From an uncultured Prevotella sp. (GTDB taxonomy: Bacteria; Bacteroidota; Bacteroidia; Bacteroidales; Bacteroidaceae): 52,055 nucleotides of DNA. Of the stretch, positions 15,442-25,153 are shown piece by piece. The stretch spans positions 6,092-58,146 of the forward strand of contig CADBVZ010000023.1 of NCBI GenBank assembly GCA_902798285.1. Direction: 5' to 3'. Under the pieces are notes generated by a model. It saw only the letters and a program-made list of their open reading frames with translations. It was not told the DNA's origin and did no database searches. Positions within the stretch are counted from its first letter, which is position 1. Each line of letters begins with the position of its first letter. Both the position numbers and the translations under genes were made by a program.

Positions 15442-15494
15442 GCAATAATTTGTTAATTATTGGCTCATCGTGCGTGATTCTTAATTTTTATTAG

Positions 15495-15502
15495 TAACTT
15501 TG
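15495..15502 (+). promoter_or_regulatory. -7 element for the lon operon
   Basis: TAACTTTG, matching TAnnTTTG, 31 nt before the lon ATG. No convincing -33 box. No heat-shock-type element is apparent. Confidence 0.5.
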
Positions 15503-15533
15503 CAGCCAATTTTTGAGAATATAAGTTAGTAAT

Positions 15534-17990
15534 ATGAGTAAACAGAATAAAAATGCAGCCTTTCAGATGATAGCCGATATCGATGGAGATTTCGGTTCCC
15601 TGATAGGCAATCAGACCCCAGACACAGCACCTATTCTGCCGGTGCGTAATCTTGTGCTGTTTCCTGGTGTAGTAACTCCGATATTGATTGGTCGCGCCTC
15701 AAGCAAGCAGCTTGTTCAGAAGGCAGAGAAGAAAGGCACCATTATTTGTGTGGTAGCACAGCGTGATCCTGATGTAGAAGTCCCCATGAAGGAGGACCTT
15801 TATGAATATGGTGTATATGCCAAAGTGATGAAGCAGCTGACATTGCCCAATGGCAATATCACAACCATCGTACAAGGTCTTGGCAAGATGCGTTTGCGCG
15901 ATATTATCAGTACGCAACCTTATCTTGAAGGACTTGTAGAGCCAGTAGAGGAAATAGAGCCCGAGAAGCGCGATCGCGAGTTTAAGACTGCTATGGGTGA
16001 TCTCCGTGAGATGGTTGACAATTACATCAATATCAGCGAGGATATTCCTGATGAGGCAACATTCGCTATCAAGAATATCTCTAACGATATTATGGCTCTT
16101 AACTTCGTGTGCTCCAATATGCCGTTCACACTGAAGGAGAAGATGCATCTGCTGACAGTTGAGACGGTAAAGGAACGTCTCTTTGGTACGATGAAGATCC
16201 TGAATCGTGAGATTAACCTTCAGAACCTGAAGGCCGACATCAGAAACAAGACACGTGAGGATATTGACGAGCAGCAGCGTAACTACTTCCTTCAGCAGCA
16301 GATTAAGAATATGCAGGCAGAGATGGGTAATGGCGAGTCGATGGAGAAGCGTGACTTGCTGCGTAAGGCTGAAGAGAAGAAATGGCCCTATGAGATTGAT
16401 AAGGTGTTCAGAAAGGAAGCTGATAAACTCGACAACCTGAATCCACAATCGCCTGAATATAATGTCCAACTTACTTATCTTCAGACTTTAGTTGGACTTC
16501 CTTGGGGCGAATATACCGAGGACGATCTTGATCTGAAACGTGCTCAGAAGATTCTCGACCATGATCACTATGGCATGGAGAAGGTTAAGGAGCGTATCCT
16601 TGAGCATATGGCCGTTCTGGCTTTGCGTGGCGACCAGAAGTCACCTATTATATGTCTATATGGCCCTCCAGGCGTTGGTAAAACATCGCTTGGTAAGTCT
16701 ATTGCTGCAGCTATGAAGCGTAAGTATGTACGTATGTCTCTGGGTGGTCTGCATGACGAGGCCGAGATTCGCGGACATCGTCGTACATATATCGGTGCTA
16801 TGCCTGGTCGTATCATCAAGTCTATCCAGAAGGCTGGCTCATCGAATCCCGTGTTCATTCTCGACGAGATTGACAAGGTGACACAGATGACCCATAATGG
16901 CGACCCCGCATCAGCATTGCTTGAGGTGCTTGATCCTGAGCAGAATAATGCTTTCCACGACAACTACCTCGATGTGGACTACGATCTCTCGCAGGTGCTC
17001 TTCATTGCTACGGCCAATAACCTGAGCACTATTCCTCGTCCCCTACTCGACCGTATGGAGATTATCGAGGTAAGTGGTTATATTACTGAGGAGAAGATAG
17101 AGATTGCAAAGCGTCATCTGATTCCACGTGAGTTGGAGAATACTGGACTGAAAGTCAAGGAGCTGAAGCCTACGTTCAATAAGGCAGCTATCGAGATGAT
17201 CATTGAACGTTACACTCGTGAGAGCGGTGTGCGCCAATTGGAGAAACAGATCAACAAGTCACTCCGTAAGATTGCCTTTAAGCGTCAGATTGAAGACAGC
17301 ACCAATTATAAGAAGATAACACCCGCAGAGATTGAAGATCTGTTGGGTAAGCCCCCCTTCTATCGCGACATCTATCAGGGCAACGATTATGCTGGTGTCG
17401 TAACCGGTCTGGCTTGGACTTCTGTGGGTGGTGAGATTCTCTTTATCGAGACTTCGCTTTCAAAGGGCAAGGGCTCGAAACTCACGTTGACAGGTAATCT
17501 TGGCGACGTCATGAAGGAATCCGCTATTCTGGCTCTTGAATACGTGAAGGCCCATGCAGAGACGTTGAATATCGACTATCGTATCTTCGATAACTGGAAC
17601 ATCCATATCCACGTTCCTGAGGGAGCAACACCTAAGGATGGTCCTTCAGCAGGTATTACGATTGCCACTTCTATCGCCTCTGCACTTACCCAGCGCAAGG
17701 TACGTAAGAACACCGCTATGACCGGTGAGATAACCCTTCGTGGAAAGGTTTTGCCCGTAGGCGGTATTAAGGAAAAGATTCTGGCTGCCAAGCGTGCTGG
17801 TATTACCGATATCGTGATGTGTCGTGAGAACGAGAAGGATATCCTCGAGATTCCCGATATGTATCTGAAGGGAGTAAACTTCCATTACGTAGAGAATGTG
17901 CAGGATGTGTGGAAGTTCGCACTTACAAAGGAGATTGTTAATCATCCGCTCGATTTTACTATTCCTGAAGAGAAAGAAGAGAAGAAATGA
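15534..17990 (+). CDS. lon: ATP-dependent protease Lon
   Basis: Cytoplasmic AAA+ serine protease of 818 residues that degrades misfolded and regulatory proteins. The LON N-terminal substrate domain begins near [11 protein letters not shown] (about 37-47) and leads to a helical region. Walker A is GPPGVGKTS (377-385) and Walker B is FILDEIDK. The C-terminal peptidase has the Ser-Lys dyad: Ser705 in KDGPSAG and Lys748 in GGIKEK. Length and both active sites are intact. It opens a plus-strand operon and overlaps tgt by 4 nt. Confidence 0.98.
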   Translation: MSKQNKNAAFQMIADIDGDFGSLIGNQTPDTAPILPVRNLVLFPGVVTPILIGRASSKQLVQKAEKKGTIICVVAQRDPDVEVPMKEDLYEYGVYAKVMKQLTLPNGNITTIVQGLGKMRLRDIISTQPYLEGLVEPVEEIEPEKRDREFKTAMGDLREMVDNYINISEDIPDEATFAIKNISNDIMALNFVCSNMPFTLKEKMHLLTVETVKERLFGTMKILNREINLQNLKADIRNKTREDIDEQQRNYFLQQQIKNMQAEMGNGESMEKRDLLRKAEEKKWPYEIDKVFRKEADKLDNLNPQSPEYNVQLTYLQTLVGLPWGEYTEDDLDLKRAQKILDHDHYGMEKVKERILEHMAVLALRGDQKSPIICLYGPPGVGKTSLGKSIAAAMKRKYVRMSLGGLHDEAEIRGHRRTYIGAMPGRIIKSIQKAGSSNPVFILDEIDKVTQMTHNGDPASALLEVLDPEQNNAFHDNYLDVDYDLSQVLFIATANNLSTIPRPLLDRMEIIEVSGYITEEKIEIAKRHLIPRELENTGLKVKELKPTFNKAAIEMIIERYTRESGVRQLEKQINKSLRKIAFKRQIEDSTNYKKITPAEIEDLLGKPPFYRDIYQGNDYAGVVTGLAWTSVGGEILFIETSLSKGKGSKLTLTGNLGDVMKESAILALEYVKAHAETLNIDYRIFDNWNIHIHVPEGATPKDGPSAGITIATSIASALTQRKVRKNTAMTGEITLRGKVLPVGGIKEKILAAKRAGITDIVMCRENEKDILEIPDMYLKGVNFHYVENVQDVWKFALTKEIVNHPLDFTIPEEKEEKK

Positions 17991-19129
17991 CGTTCAAAGT
18001 AGAACATAGCGACAATGCAAGCGATGCCCGTGCTGGTGTGATCACTACCGATCATGGTCAGATACTGACGCCTATCTTCATGCCTGTAGGTACGGTGGGT
18101 AGCGTGAAAGGTGTGCATTTCTCGGAACTTCGTGAGCAGGTAAAGGCTCAGATTATTCTGGGCAATACCTATCACCTGTATTTACGTCCAGGACTTGATA
18201 TCCTTCGTAAAGCAGGTGGATTGCATAAGTTCAACACATGGGATCGTCCGATACTTACTGATTCGGGTGGCTTCCAGGTATTCTCTTTGACGGGTATTCG
18301 CAAACTCAGCGACAAAGGTTGCGAGTTCCGCAGCCACATCGACGGTTCTAAGCATTTCTTTACTCCAGAGAACGTCATGGATACTGAGCGAGCCATTGGA
18401 GCTGATATCATGATGGCCTTCGATGAGTGTCCTCCAGGACAGAGCGATTATCAGTATGCAGCAAAGAGCCTTAAACTGACACAGGGATGGCTGGAACGTT
18501 GTGTGAAGCGATTCAACGAGACTGAGCCTTTGTATGGTTATAAGCAGACGCTTTTCCCTATTGTACAGGGCTGTACTTATAAGGATTTGCGTCAGGATGC
18601 TGCCAAGCATGTATGCGATATGTTGGGCAAGTTGAACGATGGCGGCGGTGCTTCTATCGGAGGTCTGGCCGTTGGTGAGCCTACAGAGGTGATGTACGAC
18701 ATGATTGAGGTTGTTAATGAGATATTGCCGAAGGATCGTCCTCGATACCTAATGGGCGTGGGAACACCTCAGAACATCCTTGAGTCTATCGAACGTGGTG
18801 TGGATATGTTCGATTGCGTGATGCCTACTCGAAATGGTCGTAATGCCATGCTGTTCACTTACGAAGGTACGATGAACATGCGAAACAAGAAGTGGGAGGA
18901 CGATTTCTCCCCGATTGATCCCGATGGTTGCGATATCGACCGCATACATTCAAAGGCTTATCTGCATCATCTGTTCAAGGCCCAGGAGCTGTTGGCCATG
19001 CAGATTGCATCCATCCACAATCTTGCATTCTACCTGCGACTTGTGACCGATGCCCGACAGCATATTCTGGCAGGCGACTTCGTGGAGTGGAAACGTTCAG
19101 TCATTGATCAATTAGGACGTAGAAGATGA
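17987..19129 (+). CDS. tgt: tRNA-guanine transglycosylase, lacking the usual zinc cysteines
   Basis: Exchanges G34 of GUN-anticodon tRNAs for a queuosine precursor. In 380 residues the substrate-pocket motif TDSGGFQVFS, the GGLAVGE loop and the nucleophile region MFDCVMPTRNGRN (Asp276) are all present. Where characterised enzymes bind zinc through CxCxxC plus a later His, this protein reads DPDGCDIDRIHSKAYLHHL, with a single Cys (315); the later SIHNLAFY His is kept. It probably does without the structural zinc. I think Bacteroidales Tgt proteins share this, but that is from memory. It overlaps lon upstream and the permease gene downstream by 4 nt each, so translation is coupled along the operon. 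Confidence 0.93.
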   Translation: MTFKVEHSDNASDARAGVITTDHGQILTPIFMPVGTVGSVKGVHFSELREQVKAQIILGNTYHLYLRPGLDILRKAGGLHKFNTWDRPILTDSGGFQVFSLTGIRKLSDKGCEFRSHIDGSKHFFTPENVMDTERAIGADIMMAFDECPPGQSDYQYAAKSLKLTQGWLERCVKRFNETEPLYGYKQTLFPIVQGCTYKDLRQDAAKHVCDMLGKLNDGGGASIGGLAVGEPTEVMYDMIEVVNEILPKDRPRYLMGVGTPQNILESIERGVDMFDCVMPTRNGRNAMLFTYEGTMNMRNKKWEDDFSPIDPDGCDIDRIHSKAYLHHLFKAQELLAMQIASIHNLAFYLRLVTDARQHILAGDFVEWKRSVIDQLGRRR

Positions 19130-20346
19130 AGGAGAAACTAAAGAACACAGCCGAGCGACTGAAGACCTTTGGTCGGAAGTTGAAAGCCCTCTGGCGGAAG
19201 GCGCAAGGTCCGCTCCGTAAAGCGGTAAGACCTTTGCGCTATATTAACCCGAGGCGATATCTTAAGCGCCTCGACCGTTATATTATCGCCAAGTTCATTG
19301 GTACCTATATTTATTCTATCGTTCTGATTATCTCTATCTCGATAGTCTTTGATGTGAATGAGAATCTGGCAAAGTTCTCTACCTATGGTGCGCCACTCAA
19401 GGCCATTGTCTTCGATTACTACGCCAACTTCGTGCCTTACTTTGCCAACCTGTTCTCGCCGTTGTTTGTCTTCATCGCCGTTATCTTCTTTACGTCGAAG
19501 TTGGCAGGCAATTCCGAGATTATTGCCATGCTGGCGGCAGGTGTCAGTTTTAAGCGTCTGCTTCGTCCCTATATGGTGTCGGCAGCGCTCATTGCAGTGG
19601 TCAACTTCTACCTCGGCTCTTACGTAATTCCTCACGGCAATGTGGTGCGTCAGGACTTTGAGGTTAAGTATAAAAATAAGGATAAGAACCTTTCTGCTAA
19701 TAATGTCCAACTGATGGTGGCACCAGGTGTTATTGCCTACATTCAGCAGTATGACGACCGGTCTAAGACGGGCTTTGGCTTCTCACTCGATAAGTTTGAG
19801 AACAAGAAACTAGTTAGTCATATGTCGGCATCCATTATCCGCTACGATTCTATTAGTGATACCCGTTATCACTGGAAGGCACAGAATTATAAGATCCGTA
19901 CGCTGAAAGGTCTGCGCGAGGAGATCACGTCGGGCGAATCGATTGACACGCTGATACAGATGGAGCCCATGGACTTGGTATATTCTAACGGACAACAGGA
20001 GACACTTACCTCGCCCGAGCTATTGCGTTATATATCAAAACAAGAGGCTCGAGGCTCCAGCAACGTAACGCCTTATGCGGTGGAATACCACAAACGTATA
20101 GCCACTTCGTTTGCCTCGTTTATCCTCACCATTATCGGTGTCAGTCTGTCTAGTAGAAAGCGAAAGGGCGGAATGGGACTTTACTTAGGTATTGGTCTGG
20201 CTCTGTCGTTCTCCTATATCCTGTTGCAGACCATAAGTGCTACGTTTGCCGTTAATGCCGATACGCCACCATTACTTGCGGCGTGGATACCGAATGTACT
20301 TTATGCTGTCATAGCCTACTTCTGCTATCGACAAGCACCTAATTAA
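19126..20346 (+). CDS. LptF/LptG family permease (YjgP/YjgQ)
   Basis: Inner-membrane protein of 406 residues of the LptF/LptG family, which pairs with the LptB ATPase to extract lipopolysaccharide from the inner membrane. A basic N-terminal extension of about 45 residues precedes the family start at LDRYIIAKFIGTY. Three membrane segments follow before a periplasmic beta-rich domain (about 170-310), and three more come at the C-terminus (FASFILTIIGVSL onward). That six-segment layout is the family plan. Whether it is LptF or LptG is not resolved. The basic extension is unusual, but no ATG near the family start looks better than the one overlapping tgt by 4 nt. Confidence 0.9.
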   Translation: MKEKLKNTAERLKTFGRKLKALWRKAQGPLRKAVRPLRYINPRRYLKRLDRYIIAKFIGTYIYSIVLIISISIVFDVNENLAKFSTYGAPLKAIVFDYYANFVPYFANLFSPLFVFIAVIFFTSKLAGNSEIIAMLAAGVSFKRLLRPYMVSAALIAVVNFYLGSYVIPHGNVVRQDFEVKYKNKDKNLSANNVQLMVAPGVIAYIQQYDDRSKTGFGFSLDKFENKKLVSHMSASIIRYDSISDTRYHWKAQNYKIRTLKGLREEITSGESIDTLIQMEPMDLVYSNGQQETLTSPELLRYISKQEARGSSNVTPYAVEYHKRIATSFASFILTIIGVSLSSRKRKGGMGLYLGIGLALSFSYILLQTISATFAVNADTPPLLAAWIPNVLYAVIAYFCYRQAPN

Positions 20347-20363
20347 TTAGAATAAGGTAAATA

Positions 20364-21668
20364 GTGAAATTTGAAGAAACATATCTAAACGATAATATTC
20401 TCGATGCGCTCTACGATATGCGCTTCGAAGAGATGACGCCTATTCAGGAACGTTGTATCCCTGAGATTCTCGATGGCAACGATGTGCTTGGAGTGGCTCA
20501 GACAGGTACGGGAAAGACCGCCGCTTATCTGCTGCCCATCCTTTCCATGCTTGATGACGATGATTATCCCAAGGATGCTATCAACTGCATCATCATGTCG
20601 CCAACCCGCGAACTGGCTCAGCAGATAGACCAGGCCATGCAGGGATTTGGTTACTATCTCGACGATGTATCGTCGGTAGCTGTCTATGGCGGTAATGACG
20701 GTGGACGTTACGAGCAGGAACTGCGTGGCATGCGCCTCGGTGCCGATGTGCTGATAGCTACTCCTGGTCGTCTGCTTAGTCACCTGAAGGTTGGTAATCT
20801 CGACCTTTCCCGTTGTTCATTCTTTGTTCTCGATGAGGCCGATCGTATGCTCGATATGGGCTTCATCGACGACATTATGAAGCTGGTACAGGAACTGCCC
20901 GATAATTGTCAGCGTATCATGTTCTCAGCCACGATGCCGGGAAAGATACGCGAGCTGGCTGTGGACCTGCTTCACAATCCTGTGGAAATCAAGATTGCCG
21001 TTAGTCGTCCGGCAGAGAAGATACAGCAGAGCGCCTACGTTTGCTACGATCCGCAGAAGCTGCACATTATCAATCACATCTTCAAGCAGGGCGACTTGAA
21101 GCGTGTCATTATCTTCTCCGGCAAGAAGGACCGCGTGAAGGAGATAACCCGCAGCCTGAAGAAGATGAAGATTAACTGCGACCAGATGCATAGCGACCTT
21201 AGTCAGCAAGAGCGCGATGAGGTGATGTACCGCTTCAAGGCTGGCATGACCGACGTGCTGGTGGCTACTGATATTGTGGCTCGTGGCATTGATATCGATG
21301 ATATCCGCATTGTCATTAACTACGACGTTCCCCATGATGCTGAGGATTATGTGCATCGTATTGGTCGTACGGCCCGTGCCGATCGCGACGGTGTGGCTAT
21401 CACTTTCGTCAATGAAGCCGATATGGATCGCTTTCATCAGATAGAGCATTTCCTTGGTAAAGAGGTTGAAAAGACTCCTCTTCCTGAAGGTATCGGCGAA
21501 GGACCGGAATATACCAAGCGTGCTAAGAAGCGTTCAAACACCCGCCGTCATGGTCGCTGGCACTCTAAGGGCAACGGTTCCAATAACCAAGCCATGCCCA
21601 AAGGTGGTCAGGATGGCAACAAGAAAAAGCACCATCATCATCGTCCAAAGAATCAAAACCCATCATAA
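20364..21668 (+). CDS. DEAD-box RNA helicase (RhlE-like)
   Basis: ATP-dependent RNA helicase of 434 residues. All core motifs are present: Q motif MTPIQ, motif I AQTGTGKT (45-52), PTRELA, TPGR, DEAD (about 155), SAT, and motif VI HRIGRTARADRDG. The C-terminal 70 residues are basic with Lys, Gly and His runs, typical of RhlE-type tails that bind RNA nonspecifically. The start is GTG at 20364, supported by AAGG about 7 nt upstream and by the family N-terminus beginning at KFEETYLND. It lies 17 nt after the permease and 3 nt before ispE. Confidence 0.94.
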   Translation: MKFEETYLNDNILDALYDMRFEEMTPIQERCIPEILDGNDVLGVAQTGTGKTAAYLLPILSMLDDDDYPKDAINCIIMSPTRELAQQIDQAMQGFGYYLDDVSSVAVYGGNDGGRYEQELRGMRLGADVLIATPGRLLSHLKVGNLDLSRCSFFVLDEADRMLDMGFIDDIMKLVQELPDNCQRIMFSATMPGKIRELAVDLLHNPVEIKIAVSRPAEKIQQSAYVCYDPQKLHIINHIFKQGDLKRVIIFSGKKDRVKEITRSLKKMKINCDQMHSDLSQQERDEVMYRFKAGMTDVLVATDIVARGIDIDDIRIVINYDVPHDAEDYVHRIGRTARADRDGVAITFVNEADMDRFHQIEHFLGKEVEKTPLPEGIGEGPEYTKRAKKRSNTRRHGRWHSKGNGSNNQAMPKGGQDGNKKKHHHHRPKNQNPS

Positions 21669-21671
21669 GAT

Positions 21672-22508
21672 ATGATAACAAAGCCTATCTGTAAAATCAA
21701 CCTCGGACTCAATGTCGTAGAACGTCGGCCCGATGGCTATCACAACCTCGAGACTGTATTCTATCCCGTGCCTATCTTTGATGCACTCGAAGTCTTCCCT
21801 ATGGATCAGGATTTCCCTTCGCCAGTGGATTGCGACCTGAAGGTTACCAACATCCACATCGATGGCGACGAGCAGAAGAATCTTGTGGTTCGTGCTTATA
21901 ACCTCCTGAAAAAGGACTTCCCTGCCCTGCCCCGAGTTCACGCCCATTTATATAAAGGTATACCTACACAGGCTGGTATGGGCGGCGGTTCAAGCGATTG
22001 CGGCTTTATGATTACTCTGCTTAACGACATGTTCCGTCTGGGACTCTCTGAACAGCAGATGATAGATTATACAGCAAAACTTGGTGCCGACTGCGCCTTC
22101 TTTGTCGTCAATCGTCCCGTCTATGCTGAAGGCATCGGCGAGAAGATGCAGGATATCAATCTGAACCTTTCCGGCTGGTATTTGGCTGTGGTTCGTCCGG
22201 CTATTCCCGTATCCACGAAAGAGGCGTTTTCATTGATTACACCCCATCATCCGGAGTTGAATTGCCGTGATATCGTTATGCAGCCCGTGGAGACATGGCG
22301 CGACCGATTGACCAACGACTTTGAGAAGAGTGTGTTTGCACTCTATCCCGCTATCGGTGCCATTAAGCAGCAACTCTATGATATGGGTGCTGTTTATGCC
22401 TCTATGTCAGGTTCTGGTTCATCGCTCTACGGCCTGTTCCGAGAGCCCGTCAACCTCGACGCCTTCAATGCAGAAGGCACATTCAAGACTGTGATTCCTC
22501 TGAAATAA
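21672..22508 (+). CDS. ispE: 4-diphosphocytidyl-2-C-methyl-D-erythritol kinase
   Basis: GHMP kinase of 278 residues performing the ATP-dependent step of the MEP isoprenoid pathway. KINLGLNV (8-15) supplies the substrate-binding Lys and Asn, the ATP loop is PTQAGMGGGSSDC (98-110), and the C-terminal SMSGSGSSLYGLF motif is present. Length is normal. It is the last gene of the lon operon, followed by a strong bidirectional terminator. Confidence 0.96.
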   Translation: MITKPICKINLGLNVVERRPDGYHNLETVFYPVPIFDALEVFPMDQDFPSPVDCDLKVTNIHIDGDEQKNLVVRAYNLLKKDFPALPRVHAHLYKGIPTQAGMGGGSSDCGFMITLLNDMFRLGLSEQQMIDYTAKLGADCAFFVVNRPVYAEGIGEKMQDINLNLSGWYLAVVRPAIPVSTKEAFSLITPHHPELNCRDIVMQPVETWRDRLTNDFEKSVFALYPAIGAIKQQLYDMGAVYASMSGSGSSLYGLFREPVNLDAFNAEGTFKTVIPLK

Positions 22509-22510
22509 AA

Positions 22511-22537
22511 AAAGCTCCCGTTTGATTCGGGAGCTTT
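22511..22537. terminator. Bidirectional terminator between ispE and galE
   Basis: Perfect 10-bp stem AAAGCTCCCG (22511-22520) with CGGGAGCTTT (22528-22537), 7-nt loop, CTTTTT on the plus side and TTTTTTATTT on the minus side. It serves both converging genes. Confidence 0.88.
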
Positions 22538-22555
22538 CTTTTTCACTTTTATCTT

Positions 22556-23596
22556 TTACTGAATACCGTCTTCACGAAGTTTCTTCTGCCACTTCCAGGC
22601 ACTCTTCAGTACCTCATCGGTTGGTGTGTCGGCTTTCCAGCCAAGTACCTTGTTGGCCTTGTCCACATTACCCCATACCTGCTCGATGTCGCCTTCACGA
22701 CGCGGAGCGTAGGTCCAGTTTACTTTCACACCTGTAGCCTTCTCGAAGCCCTCAACAACCTCAAGAGTAGAAAGACCACGACCAGTACCGATGTTGAATA
22801 CCTCAACGGCATCTGTCTCGGGCTTGTCGAGTACACGCTCCATAGCCTTTACGTGTGCCTTGGCCAGATCAACTACATAGATGTAGTCGCGAATACAGGT
22901 CTTATCAGGTGTATTGTAGTCGTTGCCGAATATCTTCAGTTGTTCGCGGATTCCCATAGCCGTCTGAGTAACAAACGGAATCAGGTTCATTGGCACACCG
23001 TTAGGCAGCTCACCGATGAGAGCCGTAGGATGGGCACCGATAGGATTAAAGTATCTCAGGATAATACTCTTGATGGGCGCACCAGAATGGATATAGTCCT
23101 GAATGATTTCCTCGTTGATCTGCTTGGTGTTACCATAAGGGCTCATGGCCTTCTGGATAGGCGCATTCTCAGTTACAGGCAGGTTCTCCTGCGAGGGCTG
23201 ACCGTAAACCGTGCAGCTCGAAGAGAAGATGATACCCTTCACGTTGTACTTGGGCATCAGTTCCAGCAGATTGATCAGACTCGTCAAGTTGTTGCGATAG
23301 TAAAGCAGAGGCTTCTCTACGCTCTCACCCACAGCTTTCGATGCAGCGAAATGAATAATACCCTCAATCTTCGGATACTTCTTGAATACACCCTCAAGAG
23401 CCTCCATGTCGCAGCAGTCCACCTTCTCGAAGGCGGGACGAATGCCCGTAATCTTCTCAATACCGTCAACTACGTTGGCATTAGAGTTCGAGAGATTGTC
23501 AATGATTACTACCTCATAGCCTGCTTCCTGCAGTTCCACGGTTGTATGGCTTCCAATGAAACCCGTACCACCCGTTACCAAAATTGTTTGTTTCAT
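22556..23596 (-). CDS. galE: UDP-glucose 4-epimerase
   Basis: Short-chain dehydrogenase-type epimerase of 346 residues interconverting UDP-glucose and UDP-galactose. The NAD-binding motif GGTGFIG is at 9-15, SSSCTVYG carries the catalytic Ser/Thr region, and the YxxxK pair is Tyr154 and Lys158 in SPYGNTK. EVFNIGTGRG and the C-terminal ADTPTDEVLKSAWKW are typical of bacterial GalE. Monocistronic: it has its own promoter and a terminator shared with ispE. Confidence 0.95.
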   Translation of the reverse strand: MKQTILVTGGTGFIGSHTTVELQEAGYEVVIIDNLSNSNANVVDGIEKITGIRPAFEKVDCCDMEALEGVFKKYPKIEGIIHFAASKAVGESVEKPLLYYRNNLTSLINLLELMPKYNVKGIIFSSSCTVYGQPSQENLPVTENAPIQKAMSPYGNTKQINEEIIQDYIHSGAPIKSIILRYFNPIGAHPTALIGELPNGVPMNLIPFVTQTAMGIREQLKIFGNDYNTPDKTCIRDYIYVVDLAKAHVKAMERVLDKPETDAVEVFNIGTGRGLSTLEVVEGFEKATGVKVNWTYAPRREGDIEQVWGNVDKANKVLGWKADTPTDEVLKSAWKWQKKLREDGIQ

Positions 23597-23641
23597 ATTA
23601 TGAGCTATTAGTTCTTAAATATCAAAACCATTTCTGGACTG

Positions 23642-23673
23642 CAAAGATACGAATAATTCTGGATAATTTCAAA
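23642..23673 (-). promoter_or_regulatory. galE promoter
   Basis: Minus-strand TTTG (23673-23670), 20-nt spacer, TATCTTTG (23649-23642). Predicted leader about 40 nt. Confidence 0.72.
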
Positions 23674-23839
23674 TTTTAAGCGAGATTATTTTTGCAGAAT
23701 TTGAAAATATGCTACAGTTCGCCTCGTAATACTCGCGTTTTAGTCAGCAAACGGTCAGATGGCTTCAATTTCGCAAATTATGGGCCATTTTGGTAAGTAT
23801 CTGATAACGTGAGAGTTATGTTATTAGACCATTTTTGGG
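23674..23839. other. Intergenic stretch with no recognised gene
   Basis: AT-rich, no open frame of note on either strand. A small inverted repeat, ATAAC with GTTAT, lies around 23804-23819. The 513-nt gap between galE and the DUF4359-like gene also holds the galE promoter, a 22-nt-period array and a terminator, listed separately. Confidence 0.5.
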
Positions 23840-23993
23840 GTCACTTTTAGGTCGTCGAAATATAGTCTTTTGGTCATCGAAACATAGTCTTTCGCTCGTT
23901 CAGATATAGTCTTTCACCCTATAGGAGATATTCGAATGAGTTGTTTAGACTATTTAAACACCTCGAAAGGATAGTCCAAACACATGGTTTAAA
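23840..23993. repeat. 22-nt-period tandem array with ATAGTCTTT core
   Basis: ATAGTCTTT occurs at 23862-23870, 23884-23892 and 23906-23914, exactly 22 nt apart; the 13 nt between copies are partly conserved (GGTCATCGAAAC, GCTCGTTCAGAT). Degenerate units flank the three at the same step: GGTCGTCGAAAT just before, then ATATTCGAA at 23928, CTATTTAAA at 23950 and ATAGTCCAAA at 23971 (the last step is 21). On the minus strand the core reads AAAGACTAT, matching AAAGACTAAA in the first unit of the 13855 array. The outer limits are approximate. Confidence 0.75.
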
Positions 23994-24038
23994 GGCTTTA
24001 AACTCCAACTTTGCCCTATTGTAACCCCAAATCGCACT

Positions 24039-24087
24039 AAAAGTGCCTCTCCGCTACTCTAGTTTGAGTAAACGGAGAGGCACTTTT
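24039..24087. terminator. Long hairpin terminator of the signalling operon
   Basis: A perfect 15-bp stem (24039-24053 with 24073-24087) encloses a second small stem TACTC/GAGTA. The outer arms read AAAAGTGCCTCTCCG and its complement; T-runs follow on both strands. It lies 23 nt beyond the last minus-strand gene of the sensor-kinase operon. Confidence 0.85.
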
Positions 24088-24109
24088 TTAGGCATAATTT
24101 CTTTACAGC

Positions 24110-24493
24110 CTAATTAATACCGAGTTTAGGCAAAGTGAGTTTATCCTTCAGCAATTGGCGTGCATCGTCCTCGCTAATAGTAAATACGTGATTGAGCACA
24201 CCCACAGAAACCATACGGAATTCGTCCTCGTAACTAATGACTCCAATGCTGTAGATGGTATGGTCGCGAATAATTAGATTCGACTTCAGATATTTATCCA
24301 CAGCACTTACGGCCACCATCGTACCAATGGAAGCGATTTTTCCGTCGATACCACTATCGTCCATTTCCTTGTTAATGACACCTGACATGACACCACTAAC
24401 GGCTTCGAGGTGTTTCTCTCTGTCAGGACAGGTGGCAACGAGTGCACCACCCAGAATAGCTATTAGAATCAGAAAAATAAGTAATTTCTTCAT
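24110..24493 (-). CDS. Small exported or anchored protein, DUF4359-like
   Basis: Protein of 127 residues starting MKKLLIFLILIAILGGALVATCP, a hydrophobic signal or anchor followed by a soluble domain with alternating hydrophobic strands (IIRDHTIYSIGVISYEDEFRMVSVGVLNHVF). The layout resembles the DUF4359 family, whose function is not known; the assignment is from memory and moderate. It ends the signalling operon, 23 nt after the membrane-protein gene, and is followed by the 15-bp hairpin terminator. It may be a periplasmic partner of that membrane protein. Confidence 0.75.
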   Translation of the reverse strand: MKKLLIFLILIAILGGALVATCPDREKHLEAVSGVMSGVINKEMDDSGIDGKIASIGTMVAVSAVDKYLKSNLIIRDHTIYSIGVISYEDEFRMVSVGVLNHVFTISEDDARQLLKDKLTLPKLGIN

Positions 24494-24516
24494 TGTAATT
24501 TGATATTTAAATTGTT

Positions 24517-25149
24517 CTATCCGAATACAAATCGCAGTGAGGCATAAAGCTGAATGGCCAGCAGATAGATGATGATGATTGGGGCACCTTGTACGATGCC
24601 AAATGAAAGGGCGCTCACTATATCGGAGAGCGAACGCAGATGGCCCCCCACCACGCCGAATGTGATGCTAATCAAACAGAGTCCGAAGGCGATGATGGGC
24701 ACCAGACTGCGGCTGAAAGCACTGGGAAAGAGACTTCCTGTTGCAGAGAGCAGTATGGCATGAGGTAGTAGCGTGAGCAATCCGATAATAATGATATATA
24801 TAATAAGGAACGCGATAGATACACGGAGTGCCACTTTATCGCGATAAGTAAAGAGTGAATAACGGGTGGTGAATAATGATACCACCCCACTCTTCTGGAG
24901 CGCCCCCAATGCAATCAGCATCAGGAGCAGCCATGCCAATAATGGCGACGCGAGGATGGTGGAGAAATCGCCTACAAACCAGCGTATGCCTTCGCTGGAG
25001 AGTAGCGAACGTACACCCTCAAGTCGCGTAGCGGAGAGCAACCAGGAGAGTATGATAAGGACCAGCTGGGCCAGCAATAATACGGCTCCAACTACCCCCA
25101 GCCACTCCTTGGAAAAATGGGGAATCTTGATGTTGTGATCCTCATTCAT
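24517..25149 (-). CDS. Five-helix membrane protein of unknown function
   Basis: Unrecognised inner-membrane protein of 210 residues with about five hydrophobic helices (near 16-38, 60-82, 103-125, 143-165 and 180-205). GIRWFVGDF followed by a long hydrophobic segment and QKSG faintly resembles part of AbgT-type transporters, but the protein is far too short for that family. The start is uncertain: ATG at 25149 (MNEDHNIK) sits 4 nt after the response-regulator stop and is preferred; ATG at 25164 would overlap that gene. Its place directly behind a two-component pair suggests a regulated or sensing partner. Confidence 0.75.
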   Translation of the reverse strand: MNEDHNIKIPHFSKEWLGVVGAVLLLAQLVLIILSWLLSATRLEGVRSLLSSEGIRWFVGDFSTILASPLLAWLLLMLIALGALQKSGVVSLFTTRYSLFTYRDKVALRVSIAFLIIYIIIIGLLTLLPHAILLSATGSLFPSAFSRSLVPIIAFGLCLISITFGVVGGHLRSLSDIVSALSFGIVQGAPIIIIYLLAIQLYASLRFVFG

Positions 25150-25153
25150 GTGG

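Noticed and set aside
15699-16469. Minus-strand open frame of 256 codons opposite lon
   Set aside because: Lies wholly within lon, shows no family features, and the sense protein is unmistakable.
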